A stretch of DNA of 15,038 nt from assembly GCA_030620575.1 (NCBI GenBank), contig JAUXEL010000023.1:1-15038 (forward strand), read 5' to 3'. Position 1 is the first letter of the stretch. Each line of letters opens with the position of its first letter. This stretch comes from Fidelibacterota bacterium. Its GTDB lineage: Bacteria; Fidelibacterota; Fidelibacteria; Fidelibacterales; Fidelibacteraceae. A program made the position numbers and the translations under genes. Below are positions 7,211 to 14,457 of this stretch, piece by piece. Under the pieces are notes generated by a model, which was given only the letters and a program-made list of their open reading frames with translations, was not told where the DNA came from and ran no database searches.

Positions 7211-8023
7211 ATGTTAGAAAAACTTCTTGAATATAATCCCATCATATTAGCTTTACTCGCAACGCTGTTTACATGGGCAATGACCTCTCTGGGCGCCGCC
7301 ATGGTGTTCTTTTTTAAATCTATAAATAAGAAGGTACTTAATGCCATGCTGGGCTTTGCGGCCGGTGTGATGATCGCCGCCAGTTTTTGGTCTCTGTTGA
7401 ATCCAGCAATCAAGATGGCTGAAGAAGCCGGGCAAATCCCCTGGGTGCCGGCTGTGGTTGGCTTTCTGCTGGGAGGCGCGTTTCTGTTGCTGATCGATAA
7501 TATTTTGCCGCACCTGCATTTGGGATTGCCCACAGAAAAGGCGGAAGGAATTAAAACATCCTGGCGGCGAAGTGTATTGCTTGTTTCATCCATTACTTTG
7601 CACAATATCCCGGAAGGCCTGGCTGTTGGAGTTGCCTTCGGCGCATTATATCTCAACCCAAATATAGGCGCCTTAACAGGTGCTATCGCGCTTGCATTCG
7701 GTATTGGATTACAGAATTTTCCGGAAGGAGCTGCAATTTCTATTCCCTTGCGCAGGGAAGGTCTTTCGCGATTAAAGGCCTTTAATTATGGACAGCTTTC
7801 CGGTATCGTGGAGCCTATGGCAGGTGTATTTGGAGCATTGCTGGTATTAAAAATTACTGCGCTGCTTCCCTATGCCTTATCATTTGCTGCGGGTGCTATG
7901 ATCTTTGTCGTCGTGGAGGAATTAATTCCCGAATCACAGCACGGAAATGAAACAGACTGGTCCACCATTGGCGCAATGCTGGGATTTGCCACAATGATGC
8001 TTCTTGATATCGCATTAGGATAA
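7211..8023 (+). CDS. ZIP family divalent metal transporter (GufA-like)
   Basis: A 270-residue inner-membrane protein with about eight hydrophobic segments, probably importing zinc or another divalent metal. The two metal-binding helices are clear: HNIPEGLAVG at 131-140 and QNFPEGAA at 168-175, the latter with Gln-Asn in place of the first helix's His-Asn. Further family marks are GIVEPMAG at 198-205 and VVVEELIPESQ at 233-243. A short charged loop at about 108-120 separates helices 3 and 4 and lacks the His-rich stretch of some ZIPs. The ATG follows GAGGGA at seven bases. A palindrome in the spacer upstream suggests metal-dependent control (inference). It heads the block with the methyltransferase, MBL and DUF89 genes, which may share its metal economy. 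Confidence 0.92.
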   Translation: MLEKLLEYNPIILALLATLFTWAMTSLGAAMVFFFKSINKKVLNAMLGFAAGVMIAASFWSLLNPAIKMAEEAGQIPWVPAVVGFLLGGAFLLLIDNILPHLHLGLPTEKAEGIKTSWRRSVLLVSSITLHNIPEGLAVGVAFGALYLNPNIGALTGAIALAFGIGLQNFPEGAAISIPLRREGLSRLKAFNYGQLSGIVEPMAGVFGALLVLKITALLPYALSFAAGAMIFVVVEELIPESQHGNETDWSTIGAMLGFATMMLLDIALG

Positions 8024-8046
8024 CCATTTAAAAAGGAACAGAAAAT

Positions 8047-8568
8047 ATGAGCAGAAAAAAAGAACATCATAATTATAAAGCCCGCCCGGATCTTACCGGT
8101 GAACATAAATTTGGTGATGCCGGACAATTAATATTTCTCTTTTTATTCATCGTAGTGTGGTGCGGTGATAACTTGTTCTTACATAAAACCACCATGTTTA
8201 ATGATATGATCCCTTTATATATTCGTGCACCGTTTGGCATTGTGCTCTTGATTTTCTCGGGGTATTTAGCTATGAAAAGCATAAACATTGTCTTTGGCGA
8301 ACGGCGAAAAACACCGTCTGTTATTCGCAAAGGCGTGTACGGTATAATGAGGCACCCGATGTATGTCAGCGAAATACTTTTATATCTTGGACTGATTATT
8401 ATCAGTATTTCAATCGCTGCAATATTTGTTCTGATACTTGCCATTATATTTTTATATTTAATTTCGCGCTACGAAGAAAAATTACTGTTGCAGCGTTTTG
8501 GCAACGACTATCAAAATTATATGAACGAAACATCTATGTGGATTCCGGGATGGCGGCGAAAGAAATGA
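8047..8568 (+). CDS. Isoprenylcysteine carboxyl methyltransferase (ICMT/PEMT)-family membrane protein
   Basis: A 173-residue integral membrane protein with hydrophobic segments at about 27-45, 58-76 and 107-138. The C-terminal half has the ICMT/PEMT SAM-binding pattern: GVYGIMRHPMYVSEIL at 96-111 with RHPMY, then RYEEKLLLQRFGNDYQNYM at 141-159 including the Glu pair E143-E144. This family methylates lipids or small hydrophobic acceptors with S-adenosylmethionine; the substrate of bacterial members is rarely known. The ATG follows AAGGA. The stop codon overlaps the start of the next gene (ATGA), so the two are translationally coupled. It begins 23 bases after the ZIP gene. The family call is firm; a specific reaction cannot be given. 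Confidence 0.87.
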   Translation: MSRKKEHHNYKARPDLTGEHKFGDAGQLIFLFLFIVVWCGDNLFLHKTTMFNDMIPLYIRAPFGIVLLIFSGYLAMKSINIVFGERRKTPSVIRKGVYGIMRHPMYVSEILLYLGLIIISISIAAIFVLILAIIFLYLISRYEEKLLLQRFGNDYQNYMNETSMWIPGWRRKK

Positions 8569-9248
8569 CACAAAATAAAAAAACAGAGATGAACATCGCT
8601 CTCATTTATGATAATACCATATATCAAAGCGATCTGACAGCAGATTGGGGATTTGCCGCGCATATCCGGGTTGGCGAACAAAATATTCTTTTTGATACGG
8701 GTTCCGATGGGCATATCTTGATGGAAAATATGCGCAAGATGGATATCAATCCAATGGATATTGATACCGTGTTTATATCACATAATCATTTTGATCATAT
8801 TGGCGGACTGGCTGCATTTTTACATGTAAATTATGATGTAGATATAATTATTCCCAGTTCTCTGCGGGGCGTTAAACGCGCAAAACGCATTATAGAAATA
8901 ACAACACCTGCGGCTCTGTCAGATGGGATATTTTCTACCGGAGAGTTATCAGGAATAGAACAATCACTCATGATAAAAACATCAGCCGGGATTGTTTTGG
9001 TAGTTGGATGTTCGCACCCGGGATTAAAAAATATTATCCATGTCGCAGAACAGCAAGGGCATATTCATGCGATCATCGGCGGACTCCACGGTTTTAATAA
9101 TTTTGATATTTTGCGTAATATAGATTATATTTGTCCGACCCACTGTACGCGCCATATTTCTGAAATTGCAAAGAAATATCCCGAAAAATATATTCAAGGC
9201 GGTGCCGGAAAGCGAATTAAACTTCCCTATTTTAAAGAGGAAAAATGA
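8565..9248 (+). CDS. Metallo-beta-lactamase-fold hydrolase, RFAP-synthase-like (MJ0301 family)
   Basis: A 227-residue cytoplasmic enzyme of the MBL fold. Metal ligands are visible: SHNHFDHIGG with H73, H75, D77 and H78, then H151 in GCSHPG and H175 in GGLHGF; a further PTHC (H193) follows. The CSHPG and GGLHG pattern is that of the 7,8-dihydropterin-6-methyl-4-(beta-D-ribofuranosyl)aminobenzene-5'-phosphate synthase group, many of whose bacterial members have no proven function. The open frame could begin at a GTG at 8538. The ATG at 8565 is preferred because it overlaps the previous stop as ATGA and an upstream start would run 31 bases into the methyltransferase. An ATG at 8589 is also possible. 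Its stop overlaps the DUF89 start in the same way, so three proteins are made in a chain. Confidence 0.88.
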   Translation: MTQNKKTEMNIALIYDNTIYQSDLTADWGFAAHIRVGEQNILFDTGSDGHILMENMRKMDINPMDIDTVFISHNHFDHIGGLAAFLHVNYDVDIIIPSSLRGVKRAKRIIEITTPAALSDGIFSTGELSGIEQSLMIKTSAGIVLVVGCSHPGLKNIIHVAEQQGHIHAIIGGLHGFNNFDILRNIDYICPTHCTRHISEIAKKYPEKYIQGGAGKRIKLPYFKEEK

Positions 9249-10090
9249 AAACATTTTTAGACTGTATTCCCTGTTTTGTAAATCAGGCTTTGCGGGTTGG
9301 CCGAATAGCAACGGATAATGAAGCAGACATTAAAATGCTGCTTGACCGCATCGGAAGCAAGATCAAAGATATACCCATGGATCATACTCCGCCGGAAATG
9401 GGTGTTATAATTTATGATGAGATTCGAAAAATAACCGGCATAGATGATCCCTATAAAACAACGAAAAAGGAAAATATTGCGGAAGCACTAAGCCTTTATC
9501 CTGAACTGAGTAATTTGGTGCGCCGCTCCGATAATCCGCTATTTACGGCTATCCGAATTGCCATTGCTGGTAATGTAATCGACCTTGGAATGGATAAGGC
9601 CTTTAATTTGGTTGATGATGTGAAAACTATTCTTCAACAGGATTTTGCGATCTGTGATCTTGAAGCATTTGAACAAAAATTGCAGACCGCACGATCAATA
9701 TTATATCTTGGCGATAATGCCGGAGAATCGGTATTTGATAAAATTCTTATTGAAAACCTCGGGAAACCCGTTACCTATATTGTACGGGGCGTTCCTATTA
9801 TTAATGATGTTACCGAAGAAGATGCTATAGCTTCCGGCTTAGATGAAGTAGCAGAAATAATATCTTCCGGGACACCCGCGCCGGCAACCATTTTACATCT
9901 TTGCAATGATGCGTTTTTAAAACGCTTTTACGCGGCTGATATGATCATCAGCAAAGGGCAAGGGAATTATGAGGGCTTGTCGGAAACAGACAGACCGGTA
10001 TTTTTTCTGCTCAAGGCAAAATGTCCGATCATTGCCCGCGATCTGGGGGTAAACGAAGATGATGTCGTTTTAAAATATTCCTTAAAATAA
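9245..10090 (+). CDS. DUF89 (ARMT1-like) metal-dependent phosphatase, prokaryotic subfamily with CxxC
   Basis: A 281-residue protein of the DUF89 damage-control phosphatase family, proposed to dephosphorylate harmful or surplus phosphometabolites. The N-terminus has CIPC (C7, C10), as in the archaeal AF1104-like subfamily. Catalytic and metal positions are present: GDNAGE at 156-161 (D157, N158, E161), RGVPIINDVT at 181-190 with N187-D188, and SKGQGNYEGL at 236-245 (K237). Length is normal for this subfamily. The ATG overlaps the MBL stop codon by four bases, tying its expression to that enzyme. The physiological substrate is unknown. It ends the block; a 90-base spacer with a new likely promoter follows. 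Confidence 0.92.
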   Translation: MKTFLDCIPCFVNQALRVGRIATDNEADIKMLLDRIGSKIKDIPMDHTPPEMGVIIYDEIRKITGIDDPYKTTKKENIAEALSLYPELSNLVRRSDNPLFTAIRIAIAGNVIDLGMDKAFNLVDDVKTILQQDFAICDLEAFEQKLQTARSILYLGDNAGESVFDKILIENLGKPVTYIVRGVPIINDVTEEDAIASGLDEVAEIISSGTPAPATILHLCNDAFLKRFYAADMIISKGQGNYEGLSETDRPVFFLLKAKCPIIARDLGVNEDDVVLKYSLK

Positions 10091-10126
10091 CAAGGTATGA
10101 TTAAATCTATTTTTCTTCGCAAAAGA

Positions 10127-10155
10127 TTGAAGTTGCAACATTTTTAACCTAAATT
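10127..10155 (+). promoter_or_regulatory. Sigma70-like promoter before dtd
   Basis: TTGAAG (10127-10132) and TAAATT (10150-10155) are 17 bases apart. Transcription would start near 10162, some 19 bases before the dtd start. It would serve the six-gene block 10181-14256. Both hexamers are near-consensus; use is inferred. Confidence 0.4.
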
Positions 10156-10180
10156 ATTCCACTAGAATGGAAACAGGATC

Positions 10181-10630
10181 ATGATAGCCGTTATTCAACG
10201 AGTACGACAAGCGAAAGTGACAGTGTCCGGCAAAACAGCAGGAAAAATTGGTGCCGGACTATGTATTTTACTTGGTGTGGCTGTCGGGGATACCAATTCG
10301 GACGCTGATTTTCTTGCAGATAAGATTGCCGGGCTCCGCATCTTTTCCGACAAAAACGGCAAAATGAATGTTTCATTGAAAGATATTTCCGGATCGGCTT
10401 TAGTGGTTTCGCAGTTCACCCTCTGCGGTGACTGGCGCAAAGGACGTCGTCCCGGTTTCACTAAAGCAGCAGCGCCCGATGATGGAGAACGGCTCTATAG
10501 GTATTTTTGCGGCCAATTGCAAGGTCTTGGAATCCCGGTTGAAACCGGTAAATTTGGCGCGATGATGGATGTATCATTGATAAATGAAGGTCCTGTGACC
10601 TTTGTACTCGATAGTCAAAAAAATGAATGA
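10181..10630 (+). CDS. dtd: D-aminoacyl-tRNA deacylase
   Basis: A 149-residue cytoplasmic quality-control enzyme that removes D-amino acids (and glycine from tRNA-Ala) mischarged onto tRNA. The family signatures are complete: MIAVIQRVRQAKV at the start, SQFTL at 77-81 with the active-site Thr80, GDWRKGRRPGF at 83-93, and the Gly-cisPro motif GPVT at 137-140. The usual NDGPVT reads NEGPVT here, a mild change. Length equals that of E. coli Dtd within a few residues. The ATG follows a weak AGGA. It opens a block in which the next gene begins 13 bases after its stop. Function is nearly certain. Confidence 0.96.
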   Translation: MIAVIQRVRQAKVTVSGKTAGKIGAGLCILLGVAVGDTNSDADFLADKIAGLRIFSDKNGKMNVSLKDISGSALVVSQFTLCGDWRKGRRPGFTKAAAPDDGERLYRYFCGQLQGLGIPVETGKFGAMMDVSLINEGPVTFVLDSQKNE

Positions 10631-10633
10631 TTT

Positions 10634-10638
10634 GAGGA
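10634..10638 (+). promoter_or_regulatory. Ribosome binding site GAGGA deciding the B12-domain start
   Basis: GAGGA five bases before the ATG at 10644 favours that codon over the in-frame TTG at 10602, which lies inside dtd and would add 14 residues unrelated to the family. Confidence 0.75.
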
Positions 10639-10643
10639 TAAAC

Positions 10644-11054
10644 ATGAAAAAAAAGATACGTGTTATATTGGCAAAACCCGGCTTGGATGGACATGACCGG
10701 GGAGCCAAAGTAATTGCAAATGCTTTGCGTGATGCCGGAATGGAAGTGATCTATCTCGGTTTGCGCCAAACACCCGAAATGATCGTATCAGCCGCGATAC
10801 AGGAAGATGCGGATGTCATTTCTCTGTCCATTTTATCCGGCGCGCACATGACGATTTTCCCGAAGGTACTGGAATTGCTCAAGGAAAACGCTATGGATGA
10901 TGTTCTGTTAGTTGGCGGCGGCGTTATTCCGGAAGATGACATAAGAGAATTGAAAAAGATGGGTGTTGCTGAGCTCTTTGGACCGGGCACACCGACCACA
11001 ACAACCATTGATTATATTGAAAAATGGTTTCAGGATAATCCGCGAAACGACTAA
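10644..11054 (+). CDS. Stand-alone cobalamin-binding subunit of methylmalonyl-CoA-mutase-type enzyme
   Basis: A 136-residue B12-binding domain. It has the base-off signature DGHDRG at 15-20 (D15-x-H17-x2-G20, His17 being the lower cobalt ligand), SxL at 62-64 in SLSILSGAH, and VGGGVIP at 90-96. The opening IRVILAKPGLDGHDRGAKV is typical of the C-terminal domain of methylmalonyl-CoA mutase, made separately as a small subunit in many archaea and some bacteria. No catalytic TIM-barrel subunit, MeaB chaperone or epimerase is encoded in this window, so the partner must lie elsewhere. Ethylmalonyl- or isobutyryl-CoA mutase is possible instead. The neighbours dtd and radC give no metabolic clue. The frame and motifs leave little doubt about B12 binding. 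Confidence 0.92.
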   Translation: MKKKIRVILAKPGLDGHDRGAKVIANALRDAGMEVIYLGLRQTPEMIVSAAIQEDADVISLSILSGAHMTIFPKVLELLKENAMDDVLLVGGGVIPEDDIRELKKMGVAELFGPGTPTTTTIDYIEKWFQDNPRND

Positions 11055-11060
11055 AATTAC

Positions 11061-11066
11061 GGGGGA
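11061..11066 (+). promoter_or_regulatory. Ribosome binding site GGGGGA deciding the radC start
   Basis: GGGGGA lies four bases before the ATG at 11071. An in-frame upstream start at 10963 would overlap the B12-domain gene by about 90 bases with no family-like residues, and the ATG at 11080 has no room for a ribosome binding site. Confidence 0.65.
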
Positions 11067-11070
11067 CATC

Positions 11071-11766
11071 ATGGGGGTGATGAAAACGACGATGAAAGAA
11101 TGGCCGGTTGATGACCGGCCGCGTGAAAAACTTATACAGCATGGATCTGAGATATTGAGTCATGCTGAATTGATCGCAATTTTATTGCGATCAGGAACAA
11201 CAAGCTGTTCTGCAATGGATATAGCACAGCAGCTGTTGGCTGAACATGGCGGGTTGCTACAGTTAGGCAAAACGACCACAGGAGCTCTTTCAAAACATCA
11301 CGGGATTGGACCGGTAAAAGCAGCCACATTATCTGCCGCCTTCCAATTGGGTGTGCGGCTTCACGAAGAGTTGCAACGTGACGATACCCTTGTGATAACA
11401 GGCCCGGAAAGTATTGCTAAAATATATGGAGAACGCTTACGACTGCTGAATAAGGAAGTCTGCAAAGTTATATTGCTTAATCGTGCACATCATGCATATC
11501 GCGATATGAACATATCCATTGGCAGTATAAGCGCATCCATTGTTCATCCGCGGGAAATATTTAAACCTGCAATTGATTATTTGGCCTCAGCAATAATTTT
11601 GATGCACAACCACCCCAGTGGTGAATTAAAGCCAAGCAAGCAGGATATTGATATTACGCATACGATCCGTCAGGCCGGGGAAATACTGGACATTCCTCTC
11701 CTGGATCATATTATCATTGGGCATTCGGGTTATGTGAGCTTACGGGAACAAGGATACATGGAGTAG
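11071..11766 (+). CDS. radC: RadC family JAMM/MPN metalloprotein
   Basis: A 231-residue RadC protein, the usual length. The N-terminal half includes the UPF0758 opening (MKEWPVDDRPREKLIQHG, residues 8-25) and a helix-hairpin-helix near GIGPVKAA (78-85). The C-terminal half is a JAMM domain with E129, H179 and H181 in HNHPSG and D192 as metal ligands. Once called a DNA repair protein, RadC has no settled repair function; a metal-dependent nuclease or peptidase role has been suggested for members. The start at 11071 is chosen on its ribosome binding site and because further upstream starts lie inside the B12-domain gene. The TPR gene starts four bases after its stop, with its GGAG inside the radC end. 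Confidence 0.94.
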   Translation: MGVMKTTMKEWPVDDRPREKLIQHGSEILSHAELIAILLRSGTTSCSAMDIAQQLLAEHGGLLQLGKTTTGALSKHHGIGPVKAATLSAAFQLGVRLHEELQRDDTLVITGPESIAKIYGERLRLLNKEVCKVILLNRAHHAYRDMNISIGSISASIVHPREIFKPAIDYLASAIILMHNHPSGELKPSKQDIDITHTIRQAGEILDIPLLDHIIIGHSGYVSLREQGYME

Positions 11767-11770
11767 TACG

Positions 11771-12553
11771 ATGAAACAATTATCCTTTTATGAAAATAGT
11801 CGAAACATCTTAAAACATCTCGAAAAGAATGAAAATGAAATTGCATTTACAGAGGCAAAAAAGCTACTGAACACTCACCCCAACGAGGGCCTTATTTGGT
11901 TTATTATGGGGTTATATTATCAGCGCAAGCAGGATATATTTAATGCTATTGACAGCTTTACCCGTGCTCTGCGGTACGATCCTTCTTTTGTATCCGCAGC
12001 CGAGATGCTATTGAAATTGAATAAAGACAATTATTCTGTGAGTGAATTAAAGTATCTGTATTTGGTTATCACTGCATATAAAAAAGGATCCCCGGAAATG
12101 CATCAGTTCCTGCGAAAATTTAAAGATACGTTAGCCAACGCACAACTTACTGTCCCCAATCTGGGACAGGATGAACTGTCCGCGGACAATCTGCCCGGTG
12201 TTGATGACAATAAATATATTCAGCATCTGATAAAAAATATGGATAACCCTGAACAAGCACAGAAGGAAATAACCTCTCCGGCGAAAAAAGAATTATCCAT
12301 TATTCCGGAAAAGGATTATCGCCCGCCTCGCAATAAAGCGCCGGAACCTGTAATCAATAATACGACAACAAATAAAAACAATTACGGCATTGAAACCATG
12401 ACCATGGCACAATTATATATTCGGCAAGGACTATATGAGCAAGCACTGGATATTTTATTTAAACTTCAGCAACGGGATCCTTCTTCCGAACGTGTTAATG
12501 GAGAAATTGAACGGGTTAGTATACTGATGAAAGAAGCAAAAAAGGAATCATGA
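11771..12553 (+). CDS. TPR-repeat protein of unknown function
   Basis: A 260-residue probably cytoplasmic scaffold protein. An N-terminal TPR pair spans about 23-85 (GLIWFIMGLYYQRKQDIFNA, then ALRYDPSF). A charged, low-complexity linker with PAKKELS and NNTTTNKNN runs at about 130-205. A lone C-terminal TPR-like motif covers about 211-236 (AQLYIRQGLYEQALDILFKL, then QRDP). No signal peptide or membrane segment is seen. The stop overlaps the start of the peptidase gene (ATGA), so the two are coupled. Split TPR proteins of this shape often sit in conserved gene clusters without known function; no role can be assigned. A partner of RadC or the peptidase is only a guess. Confidence 0.83.
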   Translation: MKQLSFYENSRNILKHLEKNENEIAFTEAKKLLNTHPNEGLIWFIMGLYYQRKQDIFNAIDSFTRALRYDPSFVSAAEMLLKLNKDNYSVSELKYLYLVITAYKKGSPEMHQFLRKFKDTLANAQLTVPNLGQDELSADNLPGVDDNKYIQHLIKNMDNPEQAQKEITSPAKKELSIIPEKDYRPPRNKAPEPVINNTTTNKNNYGIETMTMAQLYIRQGLYEQALDILFKLQQRDPSSERVNGEIERVSILMKEAKKES

Positions 12554-13626
12554 TGAACAAAAAACGATTAACAAAGCTACGCGAAGAATTAAAGATACAA
12601 GACTTGAATGCAATGTTAGTTCGTTTTGGTTCTAATGTACGGTATCTTTCCGGCTACACCGGTTCAAATGGAATGTGTTATGTTACCCGGGAGGATGCCT
12701 GGTTTTTTACCGATTTCCGCTATAAGACCCAGAGCGCCCAGGAAGTCAAAAATATGCATATTGTGGTTCCCCAAAAAGGCGATCTCCTGAGTGCTATACA
12801 AAACAGCGGCTGTGTGCAGTCCGGAGCCAAAGTAGGCTTCGAAGGAAATCATCTCAGCTATGAAGAATATACCAAAATAACCACATTATTTCCCGATACA
12901 GTATTCAAAGATATGTCCATGTTGCTTGAACGGTTAGCATCTGTAAAAGAGCAACCGGAATTAGATGCCCTTGGTGAAGCTGCACGCATTACCGATGCAG
13001 CTTTTTCAGAACTGTTGAACGAGATAAAACCAGGTGTTAGTGAGCGGCAATTGGACGCAAAACTATCATTTATTATGAAATCTCTCGGCAGCGAAAAAGA
13101 CAGTTTTGACAGCATCGTTGCATCCGGGGTCAACAGTTCCCGGCCGCACCATCAGCCAACAGATAAACTGTTGCAGACGGGAGAGTTGATAACCATCGAT
13201 TTCGGCGCTATGAGCAAAGGATACCATGCGGATATCACACGTACCGTATGTTTGGGAAAAGCGACGAAAAAACAACACGAAATTTATCATATTGTTTTAC
13301 AATCACAAATGGCTGCCATTAAAGGTATTCGGGCGGGATTGACCGGGAAAGCTGTTGATGCAATGTCCCGTGATCATATTATATCAAAGGGATATGGTAA
13401 ATATTTCGGACACGGATTGGGACATGGCCTTGGTCTGGAAGTTCACGCCGAACCCCGCTTATCACCAAAATATGAAAAAAAACTGAAGGTCAACCAGGTA
13501 GTAACAATTGAACCCGGTATTTATATTCCCGAATGGGGCGGTGTCCGCATCGAAGATGATGTTATTATTACCAAAACCGGTTGTATTAATCTTACAACCG
13601 CCACAAAGAAATTGCTGGAATTGTAA
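12550..13626 (+). CDS. M24 family Xaa-Pro-type metallopeptidase
   Basis: A 358-residue cytoplasmic peptidase expected to cleave bonds involving proline (aminopeptidase P or prolidase). Residues 1-130 form the creatinase N-terminal domain (SNVRYLSGYTGSNG at 28-41, FFTDFRY at 52-58). The pita-bread domain follows with all five metal ligands: D217 and D228 (TIDFGA, HADITRT), H288 (FGHGLGHGLG), E321 (TIEPG) and E335 (RIEDD). H199 in SRPHHQPT and H292 are also family positions. The short form of about 360 residues is typical of bacterial YqhT/PepQ-like enzymes; sequence alone does not separate aminopeptidase from prolidase. The start overlaps the TPR stop as ATGA. The second codon is also ATG (12553) and is better spaced from AAAGGAA, so either may be used. 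Confidence 0.94.
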   Translation: MMNKKRLTKLREELKIQDLNAMLVRFGSNVRYLSGYTGSNGMCYVTREDAWFFTDFRYKTQSAQEVKNMHIVVPQKGDLLSAIQNSGCVQSGAKVGFEGNHLSYEEYTKITTLFPDTVFKDMSMLLERLASVKEQPELDALGEAARITDAAFSELLNEIKPGVSERQLDAKLSFIMKSLGSEKDSFDSIVASGVNSSRPHHQPTDKLLQTGELITIDFGAMSKGYHADITRTVCLGKATKKQHEIYHIVLQSQMAAIKGIRAGLTGKAVDAMSRDHIISKGYGKYFGHGLGHGLGLEVHAEPRLSPKYEKKLKVNQVVTIEPGIYIPEWGGVRIEDDVIITKTGCINLTTATKKLLEL

Positions 13627-13635
13627 TCTGAGATC

Positions 13636-14256
13636 ATGAACTCCAAACCCAATATAAAAAATATTGTATTTGATCTGGGCAATATCATCGTAGATGTCAA
13701 TTATAGGCGTTTTACCGATGCAATGGGTTGGTCTTTCGAAGATTTTTGGCGTTTTTATGAATCGCCGTTTTTTCGGAAATTTGAGATAGGGAAATACACG
13801 GAGACAGAATTTTTTAGCGAATTGGGACATTATATTCCTTTAAATTCCGGCGATGAACAGCGTTACCGCGAGAACATCCATCTTACTTTTCCTGTGCGCG
13901 CAAAAACATGGGGAATTGTTCATTGGTTGCGGTTGCGATGCCGCCTGTTTTTGTTTTCAAATACCAACAGTCTTGATTTTAACGGAGTGAATGCGTGGAT
14001 GGATCTGTGCGCACCTTTTGAGGCGGTATATACTTCCCATGAACAAGGACACATAAAACCGGACTTAGCAGCATATCGCTCAGCGGAAATATTATTTCAC
14101 ATTAATCCATCTGAAACAATATTTTTTGATGACCGATTAGAAAATATCGAAGGTGCAATACGTGCCGGTTGGCAAGCAAAGCTTATTAAGAACGAAAGCG
14201 AACTGATACAAACATTTCTCAACCTTCAATTAATCACGGCAGATGAAATAAAATAA
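13636..14256 (+). CDS. HAD-superfamily hydrolase, YihX-like
   Basis: A 206-residue cytoplasmic phosphatase. Motif I is VFDLGNII with nucleophile Asp13; the position two residues on is Gly15, as in YihX (alpha-D-glucose-1-phosphate phosphatase), not the Asp of most HAD enzymes. Motif II is LFSNTN (Ser108, Asn109), motif III Lys141 in GHIKPD, and motif IV FFDDRLENIEGA with D165 and D166. A helical cap fills about 20-90. The overall pattern, including FSNTN and FDD-x2-NIEGA, is that of the YihX group, so sugar phosphates are likely substrates; this is by homology only. It starts nine bases after the peptidase gene and appears to end the block. The Shine-Dalgarno is weak (GAGATC region). Confidence 0.9.
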   Translation: MNSKPNIKNIVFDLGNIIVDVNYRRFTDAMGWSFEDFWRFYESPFFRKFEIGKYTETEFFSELGHYIPLNSGDEQRYRENIHLTFPVRAKTWGIVHWLRLRCRLFLFSNTNSLDFNGVNAWMDLCAPFEAVYTSHEQGHIKPDLAAYRSAEILFHINPSETIFFDDRLENIEGAIRAGWQAKLIKNESELIQTFLNLQLITADEIK

Positions 14257-14312
14257 AAAGACGGAAAACCAAACAATTGAAAGTTGAAGAAATAGAAAAG
14301 CACATCTTTTTA

Positions 14313-14390
14313 CCTAAACTTCTAAACCCCCTCCTTCTCCGCCAGCTAGCCCCGATTAATTCGGGGGAGGGCAAGCCTAAACCTCTAAAC
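14313..14390. repeat. 15-bp direct repeats flanking a GC-rich hairpin
   Basis: CCTAAACTTCTAAAC (14313-14327) and CCTAAACCTCTAAAC (14376-14390) match at 14 of 15 bases. The 48 bases between them are C-rich then G-rich and hold the hairpin at 14350-14366. The layout recalls a small inserted element with target duplication, or an expanded short repeat. Confidence 0.6.
14350..14366. repeat. GC-rich stem-loop
   Basis: CCCCGA and TCGGGG pair around a TTAAT loop. The following GAGGG (14367-14371) can also pair with CCCTC at 14329-14333. No T-run follows on either strand, so it is not a classical terminator, although it could slow transcription after the HAD gene. Confidence 0.6.
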
Positions 14391-14413
14391 ATATTACTAC
14401 CCATGTCTTTGTG

Positions 14414-14441
14414 CTTTTTACTTTTGCCTTTATACTTGATT
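14414..14441. repeat. Degenerate pyrimidine-rich heptamer array
   Basis: CTTTTTA, CTTTTGC, CTTTATA and CTTGATT follow one another at exact 7-base steps before the PAP2 gene. The units are diverged, so this could be simple low-complexity DNA. Confidence 0.35.
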
Positions 14442-14457
14442 TCCTTATCTTTCACCG

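Larger units (their letters stand above)
14296..14418. repeat. Long-range inverted repeat enclosing the spacer structure
   Basis: AAAAGCAC (14296-14303) and GTGCTTTT (14411-14418) are exact reverse complements and enclose the direct repeats and hairpin between them. The flanks are also mirror-like, with purine-rich heptads on the left and pyrimidine-rich ones on the right. Confidence 0.4.

Noticed and set aside
8538..8564. Upstream GTG start for the MBL-fold gene
   Set aside because: It would overlap the methyltransferase gene by 31 bases and add residues without family similarity; the ATGA overlap at 8565 is the usual coupling arrangement.
10584..10598. Dtd NDGPVT motif changed to NEGPVT
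   Set aside because: The essential Gly-Pro pair and SQFTL are intact and Asp to Glu is conservative; not worth a separate finding.
10963..11070. Upstream start for radC inside the B12-domain gene
   Set aside because: The extra 36 residues do not resemble the RadC N-terminus, and the ATG at 11071 has a GGGGGA site and gives the normal length.
13672..13680. Defective HAD motif I (Gly in place of the second Asp)
   Set aside because: The FDLGN form is normal for the YihX-like subgroup, so it is not evidence of inactivation.
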